Shown piece by piece: positions 34,607-44,666 of a stretch of DNA of 64,000 bases. The translations under genes and the position numbers were made by a program. The notes below the pieces were generated by a model, which was not told the origin of the DNA, did no database searches, and saw only the letters and a list, made by a program, of their open reading frames with translations. The stretch is taken from contig JAUSJX010000054.1 of NCBI GenBank assembly GCA_030647435.1, positions 21,931 to 85,930 of the forward strand. Reading direction: 5' to 3'. The stretch is from Candidatus Rokuibacteriota bacterium (GTDB lineage: Bacteria > Methylomirabilota > Methylomirabilia > Rokubacteriales > CSP1-6). Every line of letters starts with the position of its first letter. Positions within the stretch are counted from its first letter, which is position 1.

Positions 34607-34622
34607 AGCATGTTCGGTGCCA
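34607..34622 (-). promoter_or_regulatory. sigma54 (RpoN) promoter of pilA
   Basis: Minus strand TGGCAC (34622-34617), five bases, ATGCT (34611-34607), matching TGGCAC-N5-TTGCA/T at all but one position with correct GG/GC spacing. The predicted start is near 34597, giving a leader of about 68 bases. The adjacent pilR encodes the expected NtrC-type activator. I could not identify PilR enhancer sites with confidence; the 34630-34800 stretch would hold them. Confidence 0.75.
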
Positions 34623-34716
34623 TGTGTCCGCGAGGTCCTCACAGCCGCCACACGACTGACACGACCAGGGGAGAAGTTACAGGCTGGCGGCTAAGGCACT
34701 GAGAAACAACGACCGC

Positions 34717-34733
34717 GCCCTGGATGTCAGGGC
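34717..34733 (-). terminator. small hairpin between pilR and pilA
   Basis: GCCCTG, five bases, CAGGGC form a perfect 6-bp stem 76 bases after the pilR stop, followed on the minus strand by a modest T-rich run (GTTGTTTCTC). It may end the pilB-R transcript. The rest of the pilR-pilA gap (34530-34808) holds only the sigma54 promoter. Confidence 0.3.
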
Positions 34734-34808
34734 CCCCAACATGGGCATCAGGCCAGGGTTCTATGGCGTGCGGCTGACGGTTGGTGTCAGCAGGGAAACC
34801 CAAAAGTG

Positions 34809-36206
<1,398 letters not shown>

Positions 36207-36218
36207 GGTGGCTCGATG

Positions 36219-37865
36219 CTACACCGCGGCGTCAGCGGACGGAAGGATCAGCATGAAGCTCGTGCCGGCGCCCGGCTGGCTGCGCACCTCGATCTGGCCG
36301 CCGTGGTCCTGGACGACCCGGTAGACGAGGGCGAGCCCGATGCCGCTGCCTTCCGCCTTCGTGGAGAAGAACGGCTCGAAGATCTGGGGCAGGTCGGTCT
36401 CCGCAATGCCCTGGCCCGTGTCGCTGATCCACAGCTGCAGGCGCGGCGGCCCGCCGCCGGGCACGACCCGGCCGCCCACGCGCAGCTCGCCGCCCTCGGG
36501 CATGGCCTGCACGGCGTTGATGCAGAGGTTCCAGATGGCCTGGTGTAGCTGCTGGGGGTCGACCCGCGCGGGTAGCTTCTCGCCGTATTCCCGGATCACC
36601 TTGAGCTCAGCCGGCAGCGAGCGGTGCTCGACGAGGAGGACGACCTCCTCCAGGAGATCGGCGAGGTCGACGGCGTGGCTCGCCATGGGCGCCGGCCGGG
36701 CGTACTCGAGGAAGTCGCGGATGATGCGGTTGAGCCGCTCCGACTCGCGCAGCACGATTTCGACGAGACGCTCGCGGCCGGGATCGGCCGGCAGCTCGCG
36801 GACCAGCGCCTCGATGGCGCCCGAGAGCGAGGCCAGCGGGTTTCGGATTTCGTGCGCGATGTTGGCGGAGAGCCGCCCGATGGTCGCCAATCGGTCTGCC
36901 TGGCGCACCTGCTGCTCCATCCGCTTGATGGACGAGAGATCCTGGCAGACGCCGATGAGCCCGACGGCCTCGCCGTCACCCGAGCGCAGCGACCAGAAGG
37001 AGACGCCCACGGGCACCTCGTGCCCGTCGCGCCTTTTCAGGCGGATCTCGTACCGCAGGGACTGGGCGCCGGGCCCGGCGGCCGCCTGCCGTGCCTCCTC
37101 GAGGTCCACCTCACGCCCGAAGAGGGCCTCCCAGGTCTGGCCCAGCGCCTCCCGCTCGGCAACGCCCGTAATGGACTCCGCCGCCCGGTTGAAGGCGGTG
37201 ATGCGCCCCTCGGGGTTGACCGCGATCAGCCCTGAGCCGACCGACTGGAAAATCAGGTCGCGGAACGCCTGGAGATCGGAAAAGTCCTTGCGCTGGCTCT
37301 CGAGGTTGCGCTGGGCGAGGTAGTAGCGTTCAGCGAGCGAGCCGGCCAGGAGGGCGATGGCGAACAGGACGGCCGCGTTGAGGAGGACCGTGAGCACCTC
37401 GAGGGTCGTCGGCTGGACCGGCTCAGCGAGCCCCAAGAGGGTCAGGAGGTGGCGGCCCAGCACGACGTCGACGTAGAGGAGGCCGGCGAGGCTGGCCGCG
37501 ACCAGGCCGCCGCGGCGACCCAGCAGCAAGCAGCCCTCGAGCACGGTCAGCACGTACAGGAAGGTGAAGACCGAGTGCGAGCCGCCGCTCGCGGCGATGA
37601 TGCCCGTCACCAGCGCCACATCGAGGCAGATCTGCATCCACGCGAAGCGGCGGAGATCGGCCCCGTGCGCGCTCCCGACCATGAGGAAGCACGAGACGAG
37701 TCCGGCGGCCGAGACGGCGAGGCCGAAGAACAGGAAGTCGAACTGGAAGCTGCCCGCGTAGCGCAGTACCGCGCCCGCGGCCAGGACCATCGCGGCGGTG
37801 ATCAGCCGCGCCCAGCTCAGGCCGCGCAGGGACGTCCGGAGCGGCTGAGGTTCTTCGACCGGCAC
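36219..37865 (-). CDS. pilS: pilus sensor histidine kinase PilS
   Basis: 548 residues. About six membrane helices fill residues 15-190, then a coiled linker, a PAS domain (ITAFNRAAESITGVAEREAL), a HisKA box with the phosphorylated His in NIAHEIRNPLASLSGA, and a HATPase domain (NLCINAVQAMPEGGE, DTGQGI, GSGIGLALVYRVVQDHGG). In other species PilS senses membrane pilin and controls PilR. It begins three bases after the pilC stop. Confidence 0.92.
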   Translation of the reverse strand: MPVEEPQPLRTSLRGLSWARLITAAMVLAAGAVLRYAGSFQFDFLFFGLAVSAAGLVSCFLMVGSAHGADLRRFAWMQICLDVALVTGIIAASGGSHSVFTFLYVLTVLEGCLLLGRRGGLVAASLAGLLYVDVVLGRHLLTLLGLAEPVQPTTLEVLTVLLNAAVLFAIALLAGSLAERYYLAQRNLESQRKDFSDLQAFRDLIFQSVGSGLIAVNPEGRITAFNRAAESITGVAEREALGQTWEALFGREVDLEEARQAAAGPGAQSLRYEIRLKRRDGHEVPVGVSFWSLRSGDGEAVGLIGVCQDLSSIKRMEQQVRQADRLATIGRLSANIAHEIRNPLASLSGAIEALVRELPADPGRERLVEIVLRESERLNRIIRDFLEYARPAPMASHAVDLADLLEEVVLLVEHRSLPAELKVIREYGEKLPARVDPQQLHQAIWNLCINAVQAMPEGGELRVGGRVVPGGGPPRLQLWISDTGQGIAETDLPQIFEPFFSTKAEGSGIGLALVYRVVQDHGGQIEVRSQPGAGTSFMLILPSADAAV

Positions 37866-37868
37866 GCG

Positions 37869-39068
37869 CTATTTGACCAGAGTGACCAGTTTGAAGATCG
37901 GCAGGTACATGGCCACGACGAGGCCGCCGATGATCACGCCGAGCACGACGATCATGAGGGGTTCGAGCAGCGCCGTGAGCGCGCCCACGGCCGTGTCGAC
38001 CTCGTCGTCGTAGAAGTCGGCGATCTTGGACAGCATCGCGTCGAGCGCGCCCGTCTGCTCGCCGACCGAGATCATCTGGATGACCATCGGCGGGAAGACC
38101 CCCGAGGCCTTGAGCGGCTCGGCCAGCGTCTTGCCCGCGGTGACCGCGGCGCGGCACTGCATCACCGCCTTCTCGACGACCTTGTTTCCGGCGGTTCGCG
38201 CGGTGATGCGAAGCCCCTCGAGGATCGGCACGCCGGAGGACACGAGTGTGCCCAGCGTGCGGGTAAAGCGGGCGACGGCAACCTTGCGGATCAGCGTTCC
38301 GATGACGGGGAGCTTGAGCAGCAGCGCGTCGATGGTGGAGCGCCCCTTTTCCGTCCGGTAGTAGGCCCGGAGGGCAAAGACGCAGCCGATGACGCCGGCG
38401 ATGATGAGCAGGATGTAGCTCCGCACGAAATCGGAGAGCCAGACGACCACTTGGGTCGGCAGCGGCAGGTCGGCGCCCAGATCCTTGAACATCTTGGTGA
38501 AGGTCGGGATCACGAAGGTCAGCATGAAGATGACGACCAGCATCGCCACGCTGATGATGCTCGCCGGATAGATCATCGCCGACTTGACCTTCCGCTTGAG
38601 CGCCGCGGCCTTCTCGATGTACGCCGCGAGGCGCTGGAACACCGTGTCGAGGATACCGCCCGTCTCGCCCACCTCGACCAGGTTGACGAACAGGTCGTCG
38701 AACGTGCGCGGGTTGCGCCGCAGCGCGTCGGCCAGGGTCGAGCCCTGCTCCACGGAACGGGCGACCCTACCCGTCACATCGCGGAGGTTCTTCGACTCAC
38801 TCTGCTCGGACAAGATGTGGAGGCACTGCACGAGCGGCAGGCCCGCGTCGATCATGGTGGAGAACTGGCGCGTGAAGATCGCCATCTCCTTGTCCTTGAC
38901 CTTGCCGCCGCTCTTGCTCGGGGTCTTGCCGCCGGCCTTCTCGTTGATCTTCGTGACGAGGATGGCGCGCTTGCGGAGCTCGCCAACCGCGGCGGTGCGA
39001 TCTTGCGCCTCGATCTCGCCGGTGGTCGTCCCGCCGGCCCCGCGTCCCTGGTACGTGAAGACCGCCAT
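37869..39068 (-). CDS. pilC: type IV pilus inner membrane platform protein
   Basis: 399 residues, two GspF domains (FTRQFSTMIDAGLPLVQCL and FTRTLGTLVSSGVPILEGL) and three membrane helices. GETGG and GEQTG motifs appear in each half. It transmits motor rotation to pilin insertion. An AGGAGG lies before ATG 39068. It lies between pilT and pilS. Confidence 0.95.
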   Translation of the reverse strand: MAVFTYQGRGAGGTTTGEIEAQDRTAAVGELRKRAILVTKINEKAGGKTPSKSGGKVKDKEMAIFTRQFSTMIDAGLPLVQCLHILSEQSESKNLRDVTGRVARSVEQGSTLADALRRNPRTFDDLFVNLVEVGETGGILDTVFQRLAAYIEKAAALKRKVKSAMIYPASIISVAMLVVIFMLTFVIPTFTKMFKDLGADLPLPTQVVVWLSDFVRSYILLIIAGVIGCVFALRAYYRTEKGRSTIDALLLKLPVIGTLIRKVAVARFTRTLGTLVSSGVPILEGLRITARTAGNKVVEKAVMQCRAAVTAGKTLAEPLKASGVFPPMVIQMISVGEQTGALDAMLSKIADFYDDEVDTAVGALTALLEPLMIVVLGVIIGGLVVAMYLPIFKLVTLVK

Positions 39069-39083
39069 GTCACACCCTCCTGG

Positions 39084-40202
39084 TTACCGTTTGCCGAACG
39101 GCGAGCTGCCCGTGAGGGTCGTGGTGGGGGCGCTCGGGCCCGCCGCCACCAGCTGGGACAGCTCCTCCGGCTGCATGCTCCGGTTGAGCGCCTCTTCGCG
39201 ACTGATGTGCCGCTTCTGAACCAGCTCGATGAGCGATTGGTTCATGGTCTGCATGCCGAACTTCTGGCCCGCCTGCATGGCCGAGTAGATCTGGTGGATC
39301 TTCTCCTCGCGGATCAGGTTCCGGATGGCCGGCGTGGTGATCATGATTTCGAGCGCCATGACGCGCCCCCGGCCGTCGGCCGTCGGGATCAGCTGCTGCG
39401 AGAGCACGCCCTCGAGGACCAGTGACAGCTGCGCCCGCACCTGGGACTGCTGGTTGGTCGGGAAGACGTCGATGATGCGGTTGATGGTCTGGGCGCAGGA
39501 GTTGGTGTGCAGCGTGCCGAGCGTCAGGTGGCCCGTCTCGGCGATGGTCAGCGCGGCGGCGATGGTCTCGAGGTCGCGCATCTCACCCACCAGCACCACG
39601 TCCGGGTCCTGACGGAGGATGTACTTGAGCGCGTTTTTGAACGACTGGGTGTCCGAGAAGACCTCGCGCTGGTTCACCAGGCACTTTTTGTGGTGGTGAA
39701 CGAATTCGATCGGGTCCTCGATCGTCATGATGTGCTCGTTGCGCTCGTTGTTGATCTTGTCCACCATGGCCGCGAGCGTCGTTGACTTGCCCGAGCCTGT
39801 CGGCCCCGTGACGAGGACCAGGCCCTTGGGCCGATCCGCCAGCTGCTCGACGACAGCGGGCAGGCCGAGCTCTTCGAACGAGCGGATATTGATGGGGATG
39901 ACCCGGATCGCGGCCGCGACCGCGCCGCGCTGGCGGTAGACGTTGCAGCGGAACCGCGCCAGGCCCTGGATACCGAAGGACAGGTCGAGCTCGTTGTCCT
40001 CCTCGAACTTCTGTTTCTGCCCCTCATTCAGCACGCTGTAGGCCAGCCGCTGGGTGTCCTGCGGCGTCAGACGCTCGAACTGCGTCAGCGGCGTCAGCTT
40101 GCCGTGCAGCCGGATCTGCGGGGGGGTGCCCGTCGTGATATGCAGGTCGGACGCCCCTCGCTCGATCATGATGGTCAGCAGGTCGTGCATCGTCGCGGCC
40201 AT
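39084..40202 (-). CDS. pilT: pilus retraction ATPase
   Basis: 372 residues. Walker A GPTGSGKSTTLAAMVDKI near residue 138, an Asp box (TIEDPIEFVH), Walker B GEMRDLETI and a His box. The C-terminal AIRNLIREEKIHQIYSAMQ is the PilT-type retraction motif region. It depolymerises the pilus for twitching. It lies 31 bases after pilB and 15 before pilC. Confidence 0.95.
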   Translation of the reverse strand: MAATMHDLLTIMIERGASDLHITTGTPPQIRLHGKLTPLTQFERLTPQDTQRLAYSVLNEGQKQKFEEDNELDLSFGIQGLARFRCNVYRQRGAVAAAIRVIPINIRSFEELGLPAVVEQLADRPKGLVLVTGPTGSGKSTTLAAMVDKINNERNEHIMTIEDPIEFVHHHKKCLVNQREVFSDTQSFKNALKYILRQDPDVVLVGEMRDLETIAAALTIAETGHLTLGTLHTNSCAQTINRIIDVFPTNQQSQVRAQLSLVLEGVLSQQLIPTADGRGRVMALEIMITTPAIRNLIREEKIHQIYSAMQAGQKFGMQTMNQSLIELVQKRHISREEALNRSMQPEELSQLVAAGPSAPTTTLTGSSPFGKR

Positions 40203-40233
40203 GGCCTAGGCGTTCTCCTCTGTTGGTCTCGTG

Positions 40234-41970
40234 CTATCCAAGGGTAACCCGGAGCACCTCTTCCACGGTCATCATGCCGTCGAGCACCTTCTGAAGCGCG
40301 TTCTGCCGGAGCGTCTTCATGCCCTGGGCCTGCGCCGTCTCGCCGATCTCGGCCGTCGGCGCGTTCCGGATGATCAGGTCGCGGATCTCCTGAGATGCCG
40401 GCATGACCTCGTAGATGGCCACGCGCCCTTTCATGCCCGTGAAGCTGCACGCCGCGCACCCCTTGCCCTTGTAGAAGTTGACCTTGCCCAGCCCCTGCGA
40501 GATGTGGCCGTAGGGCACGAGCGTCTCCTCGTCGGCCTCGTACGGCTGCTTGCAGTCCTTGCACACCCGGCGTCCGAGCCGCTGGGCGAGGATCAGCATC
40601 AGAGAGGAGGACACGAGGAAGGGCGGGATGCCCATGTCGAGCAGGCGCGCCACGGTGGACGGGCAGTCGTTGGTGTGCAGCGTCGTCAGCACCAGGTGGC
40701 CGGTCAGCGCGGCCCGGATGCCGATCTGGGCCGTTTCGAGGTCGCGCGTCTCGCCGACCAGGATGACGTCCGGATCCTGGCGCAGGAAGGCGCGCAGCGC
40801 CCCGGCGAAGGTGCGCCCGATCTCCTCGTTGATCTGGACCTGGTTGACGCCCTTGAGGTTGTACTCGACGGGGTCCTCGGCGGTCATGATGTTGATGTCG
40901 GGCGAGTTGATGGTGTGGATGGCCGAGTAGAGCGTGGTCGTCTTGCCCGAGCCCGTGGGCCCAGTGATCAGGATCATGCCGTACGGGTTGTGGATGGCCT
41001 TGGTAAACTGCTCGAGGCTCCACGGGTCGAAGCCGAGCATGGTCAGGTCGAGCTGCAGCGAGTCCTTGTCGAGGATGCGCATGACGGTCTTCTCGCCGAA
41101 GATCGTCGGCAGCGTGGAGACGCGGAAGTCGATCTCGCGCTGGTTGAAGCGGAGCTTGATCCGGCCATCCTGCGGGAGGCGCCGCTCCGCGATGTCCAGG
41201 CTCGCCATGATCTTGACGCGCGAGGTGAGCGCGGCCTCGAGGCGCTTCGGCGGCGTCATGATCTCGTGCAAGACGCCGTCGACGCGGAACCGCACCCGGA
41301 AGACCTTTTCGTAGGGCTCGAGGTGGATGTCGGACGCGCCCCGGCGAATGGCGTCGACCAGGATCATGTTGATGAGGCGCACGACGGGCGCCTCGTCGGC
41401 CGACTCCTTCAGCTCGAAGACGTCGACCTTGGCGGCGACCTCGTCGTCGCCCTCGACCAGCTCGACGTCGGCGGCGGCTCCCTCCATCTCCGAGACGATG
41501 TCGGCGATGCCCCCGCCCGTGCTGTCGTACGCGCGGTCGATGGCCTGGCGAATCGCCACCTGGGAGGCGACGACCGGGACGACCAGGAGGTTCGTCATGA
41601 ACCCGACGTCGTCCAGCGCGAAGACGTTCGTCGGGTCCCCCATGGCGAGCGTCAGCTGGTTGCCCTGGCGCTTGACGGGCAGGACTTCGTACTTGCGCGC
41701 GATCTGCTCCGGCACGAGCTTGAGCACGTCCGGGTCGACGTCCAGCTGGGAAAGCGTGATCGACTGGATGCCATACTGCCGCGACAGGAACGCGATCAGC
41801 TTCTCTTCGGTGACGAAGTTGAGCTTGACGAGGATGGACCCGAGCTTGTCGTTGGAGCCCTTCTGTTCCTGGAGCGCGCGGGCGAGCTGTTCGTTGTCGA
41901 TCAGTCCCTCGCGGACGAGGAGATCGCCAAGGCGCCGGCTGACTGGTTGTCCGAGCTTGGGTTCTGCCAT
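40234..41970 (-). CDS. pilB: pilus extension ATPase
   Basis: 578 residues from MAEPKLGQPVSRRLGD at 41970; TTG at 42003 would add 11 residues. Order: two MshEN-type N-terminal units (LGDLLVREGLIDNEQLARAL is the first), N2E, then the ATPase with GPTGSGKTTTLYSAI, Asp box and GETRDLETAQ, and a tetracysteine zinc knuckle (CKDCKQ and CAACSFTG). MshEN domains in relatives bind cyclic-di-GMP. It powers pilus extension and starts the pilBTCSR run. Confidence 0.94.
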   Translation of the reverse strand: MAEPKLGQPVSRRLGDLLVREGLIDNEQLARALQEQKGSNDKLGSILVKLNFVTEEKLIAFLSRQYGIQSITLSQLDVDPDVLKLVPEQIARKYEVLPVKRQGNQLTLAMGDPTNVFALDDVGFMTNLLVVPVVASQVAIRQAIDRAYDSTGGGIADIVSEMEGAAADVELVEGDDEVAAKVDVFELKESADEAPVVRLINMILVDAIRRGASDIHLEPYEKVFRVRFRVDGVLHEIMTPPKRLEAALTSRVKIMASLDIAERRLPQDGRIKLRFNQREIDFRVSTLPTIFGEKTVMRILDKDSLQLDLTMLGFDPWSLEQFTKAIHNPYGMILITGPTGSGKTTTLYSAIHTINSPDINIMTAEDPVEYNLKGVNQVQINEEIGRTFAGALRAFLRQDPDVILVGETRDLETAQIGIRAALTGHLVLTTLHTNDCPSTVARLLDMGIPPFLVSSSLMLILAQRLGRRVCKDCKQPYEADEETLVPYGHISQGLGKVNFYKGKGCAACSFTGMKGRVAIYEVMPASQEIRDLIIRNAPTAEIGETAQAQGMKTLRQNALQKVLDGMMTVEEVLRVTLG

Positions 41971-41983
41971 CGGTTCGGTTCCA

Positions 41984-41998
41984 GGGGCCGCGGGCCCC
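41984..41998 (-). promoter_or_regulatory. short GC hairpin in the pilB leader
   Basis: GGGGCC, three bases, GGCCCC form a 6-bp stem in the 29-base gap between the macro-domain gene stop and the pilB ATG. No U-tract follows. It may influence pilB translation or partly end the mazG-macro transcript. Confidence 0.35.
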
Positions 41999-41999
41999 T

Positions 42000-42536
42000 T
42001 CAACTGGCCCCCGCGAGGCGCCGCAGGGCGTCGGAGAACGCCTTGAGGGCTTCATCCTGGTAGAGGACGAAGACCACCTTCTGCAGGCTCGTCTTGCCCG
42101 CGCGCACGTGCTCGACGACGGTCGAGATCATGGTGTCCGCGGACTGAGCCGGAGGCACGCCGCCCACGCCAGAGCCCAGGGCGGGGAAGGCGATGGACAG
42201 CATCCGGTGCTTCTCGGCGATTGCGAGCGATGAGCGCGTGGCCGCGGCAATCTTGTCCGCGTCGGCCTTGAGGTCGCGTCCCATGGCGGCGGCGTGGATG
42301 ACGTGGGTCGCGGGCAGGTTGCCGGCGACGGTCAGCACAGCCTCGCCCGGCTCGATCGGACCCTGGCGCACGGCCTCCTCCTCGATCACGGTGCCGCCCT
42401 TGCGCTTCATCGCGCCCGCCACGCCGGTGCCCATCCAGAGCTCGGCGTTGGCCGCGTTCACGACCGCGTCCACCTCCACCTCGGTGATATCGCCCCGGAC
42501 GACCGAGAACGTGGTGCTGCCGATCTTGACCTTCAT
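42000..42536 (-). CDS. macro domain protein (ADP-ribose / O-acetyl-ADP-ribose binding)
   Basis: 178 residues from ATG at 42536. The macro fold is clear: GDITEVEVDAVVNAANAELW at residues about 13-32, GTGVAGAMKRKGG, ATHVIHAAAMG and AFPALGSGVGGVPP. Such proteins remove ADP-ribose or hydrolyse O-acetyl-ADP-ribose. Its ATG overlaps the mazG stop (ATGA), so the two are co-translated, an association of two nucleotide clean-up activities. Confidence 0.88.
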   Translation of the reverse strand: MKVKIGSTTFSVVRGDITEVEVDAVVNAANAELWMGTGVAGAMKRKGGTVIEEEAVRQGPIEPGEAVLTVAGNLPATHVIHAAAMGRDLKADADKIAAATRSSLAIAEKHRMLSIAFPALGSGVGGVPPAQSADTMISTVVEHVRAGKTSLQKVVFVLYQDEALKAFSDALRRLAGAS

Positions 42537-43351
42537 CGCCCCGCCCCGCCCCGGCCGGACGCCTCGCGCGACTTCGCTGCCTCCCATTCCCGGTCGAGAT
42601 CTTCCGCGGACGCCTCGTCCACCTGCCGGCCCTCGGCCCTCATCGCGGCCTCCACCTCCCTGAAACGTCGGGTGAACGTATCGGTGGCCTTTCGAAGCGA
42701 GTCCTCGGCATCAATTTCAAGCAGCCGGGCTACATTTACGAGAGAAAAGAGCAGGTCGCCGATCTCGGCCCTGATCCGCGCGGCATCGCCTGCGGCCACC
42801 GCCTCATCGGTCTCCGCCATCTCCTCGCGCACCTTGCTCCATGCCTCCCGCCACGTGGGCCAGTCGAAGCCGACGCGCCCGGCCTTTACCTGCACGCGCT
42901 GCGCACGCAAGAGCGACGGTAGGCTTTGGGGCACACCGTCGAGCGCCGACCTTGGGCTCCCGTCGCCGCGGCCCTCGGCCCTCTTGATCCGCTCCCATTG
43001 GCTCAGCGCCTGACGGGCATCGGCCACTTGGGCATCCGCGAAGACATGGGGGTGCCGGCTTGTCATCTTCCGGAGAATCTCTTGCAAAACCTCTGCCATG
43101 GTGAACTCGCCCTGTTCCTGGGCTATCTGGCAGTGGAAGACCACTTGGAAGAGAACGTCTCCCAGCTCTTCGACGATGTGGTCGGTCCGCCCCTCGTCCA
43201 GGGCTTCGAGCGCTTCGTAGGTTTCTTCGATCAGGTAAGGCTTGAGGGAGGCGCGCGTCTGCTCGCGATCCCACGGGCAACCCTCCTCGCCCCTTAGGCG
43301 GCCCATGAGGGACAGCAGTGCTTCGAAGAGAACGCCGGCGGAGTCTGCCAT
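42533..43351 (-). CDS. mazG: nucleoside triphosphate pyrophosphohydrolase MazG
   Basis: 272 residues from ATG at 43351, normal for the two-domain MazG. First domain: CPWDREQTRASLKPYLIEET with EELGDVLFQVVFH metal ligands. Second domain: EMAETDEAVAAGD and EIGDLLFSLVNVARLLEID. It hydrolyses (d)NTPs to monophosphates, removing damaged nucleotides or lowering (p)ppGpp-linked stress. A perfect TATAAT is placed 25 bases upstream. Confidence 0.93.
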   Translation of the reverse strand: MADSAGVLFEALLSLMGRLRGEEGCPWDREQTRASLKPYLIEETYEALEALDEGRTDHIVEELGDVLFQVVFHCQIAQEQGEFTMAEVLQEILRKMTSRHPHVFADAQVADARQALSQWERIKRAEGRGDGSPRSALDGVPQSLPSLLRAQRVQVKAGRVGFDWPTWREAWSKVREEMAETDEAVAAGDAARIRAEIGDLLFSLVNVARLLEIDAEDSLRKATDTFTRRFREVEAAMRAEGRQVDEASAEDLDREWEAAKSREASGRGGAGR

Positions 43352-43375
43352 GAGCGATCCCGAGGTCGCCACAGC

Positions 43376-43428
43376 ATTATACACAAGGGGGTCGGCTCCT
43401 TGAAGGTCTTGGGGCCGCATGCTAGGCT
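43376..43428. promoter_or_regulatory. divergent promoter region of mazG and the DUF1844 gene
   Basis: Minus strand: a perfect TATAAT (43381-43376) with a weak TTCAAG 17 bases away (43404-43399), for mazG. Plus strand: TTGAAG (43400-43405), 17 bases, TAGGCT (43423-43428), for the DUF1844 gene. The two -35 boxes overlap, so the promoters may compete. Confidence 0.45.
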
Positions 43429-43454
43429 CTGGCCGCCCTCCATGAAGACATCGC

Positions 43455-43868
43455 ATGGCTGAAGACGAAACGTTCAAGGTCACGGACAGGCGACGCCGCG
43501 ACGAAACCGACGAGTCGCCCACCGCCCCGGCACCGCCCGACCCCGCCGCCCAAGCCCCAGGCGCCGCTGCCACGGGCTCCGCGTCCCAGGGACCGGCCCC
43601 GGCGCCCCAGGGAGGCCCCGATCTCCAAGGCCTCTTCATAATGCTCGCAAGCTCGGCGCTCGTGAACCTCGGCGAGGCGGCCGATCCGGAGACGGGTGAG
43701 CGCGTTCTCGATCTCGAGCAGGCGAAAGAGGCCATCGATCTTCTCTCGCTCCTCCGGGTCAAGACGGAGGGCAACCGCACCGACCAAGAGAGCCACCTCC
43801 TGGAGGAGATGCTGTACGACCTCCAGCTGCGCTTCGTCCGCGCCGCCAAGGGCGCAGCCGGGGGCTAG
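43455..43868 (+). CDS. DUF1844 domain protein
   Basis: 137 residues. A charged start (EDETFKVTDRRRRDE) and a Pro/Ala-rich linker precede the DUF1844 helices: DLQGLFIMLASSALVNLGE, QAKEAIDLLSLLRVKTEGN and HLLEEMLYDLQLRFV. Function unknown for the family; it is probably cytoplasmic. It shares the four bases CTAG at its end with the convergent gene. Confidence 0.85.
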   Translation: MAEDETFKVTDRRRRDETDESPTAPAPPDPAAQAPGAAATGSASQGPAPAPQGGPDLQGLFIMLASSALVNLGEAADPETGERVLDLEQAKEAIDLLSLLRVKTEGNRTDQESHLLEEMLYDLQLRFVRAAKGAAGG

Positions 43869-44533
43869 CGCGTCCGGATCACGACCCGCCGGTTCTCGAT
43901 GTCGACGTCGCGCAGGGTTCCCGGCACCTGCCATTTGAGCAGCCGCGCTCCCGCAGAGCCCATCACGACGGAGAACGGCCAGTTGCCGAGCGGCTGCCTC
44001 CCCAGGTTGAACTCGGTCAGGACAACGCGCGCTTGACCGGGCTTGCCACCCGGTTCCCCCGGCTGGACCGCAATGTAGCCGCGGACAGTGATCCAGATGG
44101 GCCGGTCGAGCTGCGACGCCGGCAGGTAGGCAGCGAGCTGGGCGAAGGGCGGGCCCTGCAAGAGGCTGCGAAGGACCGTCCGGCCCTGCAGAAGAAACTG
44201 ACCCTGGGCGAGCCTTATGGCGAACGGGTCGAAGCGCAGCCCAGCTGTCTCAGCCAGGTGGCGGGCTACAAGGGCATTGATCTCGCGCTCGCTGAGGAGG
44301 ACTGGATCCTGGCGCTCCGATTGACCGGCGTCCCGCCGGATGATCTCTCGAAGAGTTGACCGGGCGGCCGAAGCGTCGGACCGGCTCCAGTCGAGGGCCT
44401 CGAAGTGGGGCTCCTCAAAGATGTTGCCGGACAGGAAGAAAAAGCCGCCGACCAGCGCGGCCACGAAGGTCAGGACGACTAGGAGGATCAGGCAGCCGGC
44501 GCAACCCAGCTTCATAAGTTTAAACCATAGCAC
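43865..44533 (-). CDS. membrane-anchored protein of unknown function
   Basis: 222 residues from GTG at 44533; ATG at 44515 is an alternative. One N-terminal helix (CLILLVVLTFVAALVGGFFF) anchors a soluble domain likely outside the cytoplasm. Visible segments are LLSEREINALVARHLAE and FNLGRQPLGNWPFSVVMG, reminiscent of lipid-binding or SMODS-like accessory proteins but not assignable. It is divergent from the stress operon and convergent with the DUF1844 gene. Confidence 0.7.
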   Translation of the reverse strand: MLWFKLMKLGCAGCLILLVVLTFVAALVGGFFFLSGNIFEEPHFEALDWSRSDASAARSTLREIIRRDAGQSERQDPVLLSEREINALVARHLAETAGLRFDPFAIRLAQGQFLLQGRTVLRSLLQGPPFAQLAAYLPASQLDRPIWITVRGYIAVQPGEPGGKPGQARVVLTEFNLGRQPLGNWPFSVVMGSAGARLLKWQVPGTLRDVDIENRRVVIRTR

Positions 44534-44575
44534 TACCCCTATATTTCAGTAATTTAGAAAATAAATCAGACCAAC

Positions 44576-44604
44576 TTGACAGGTATCCGCGCAGCATATA
44601 TAAG
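44576..44604 (+). promoter_or_regulatory. strong sigma70-type promoter of the hsp20-dnaK-dnaJ-hspR-lon operon
   Basis: A perfect TTGACA (44576-44581), 17 bases, TATAAG (44599-44604), in the most AT-rich stretch of the window (44530-44620). The predicted start is near 44611. It is not of sigma32 type and no CIRCE repeat is present, in keeping with HspR-type repression. Confidence 0.75.
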
Positions 44605-44617
44605 TTAGACAGACTAA
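44605..44617. promoter_or_regulatory. candidate repressor operator at the stress operon start
   Basis: TTAG, five bases, CTAA form a dyad (TTAGACAGACTAA) directly after the -10 box, across the predicted transcription start. It is not the canonical HAIR sequence (CTTGAGT-N7-ACTCAAG) of HspR. It could be a divergent HspR operator; unproven. Confidence 0.4.
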
Positions 44618-44666
44618 GATTTGAGGGTGTCCTCGGTGGCGTCCGGACTACACAGGGAGGAGTGCT

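Noticed and set aside
34593..34608. Plus-strand sigma54 promoter beginning TGGCAC at 34593
   Set aside because: The -12 GC element is missing at the right spacing and no plus-strand gene follows.
44530..44660. CIRCE element or canonical HAIR operator before dnaK
   Set aside because: Neither TTAGCACTC-N9-GAGTGCTAA nor CTTGAGT-N7-ACTCAAG is present; only a shorter TTAG-N5-CTAA dyad occurs.
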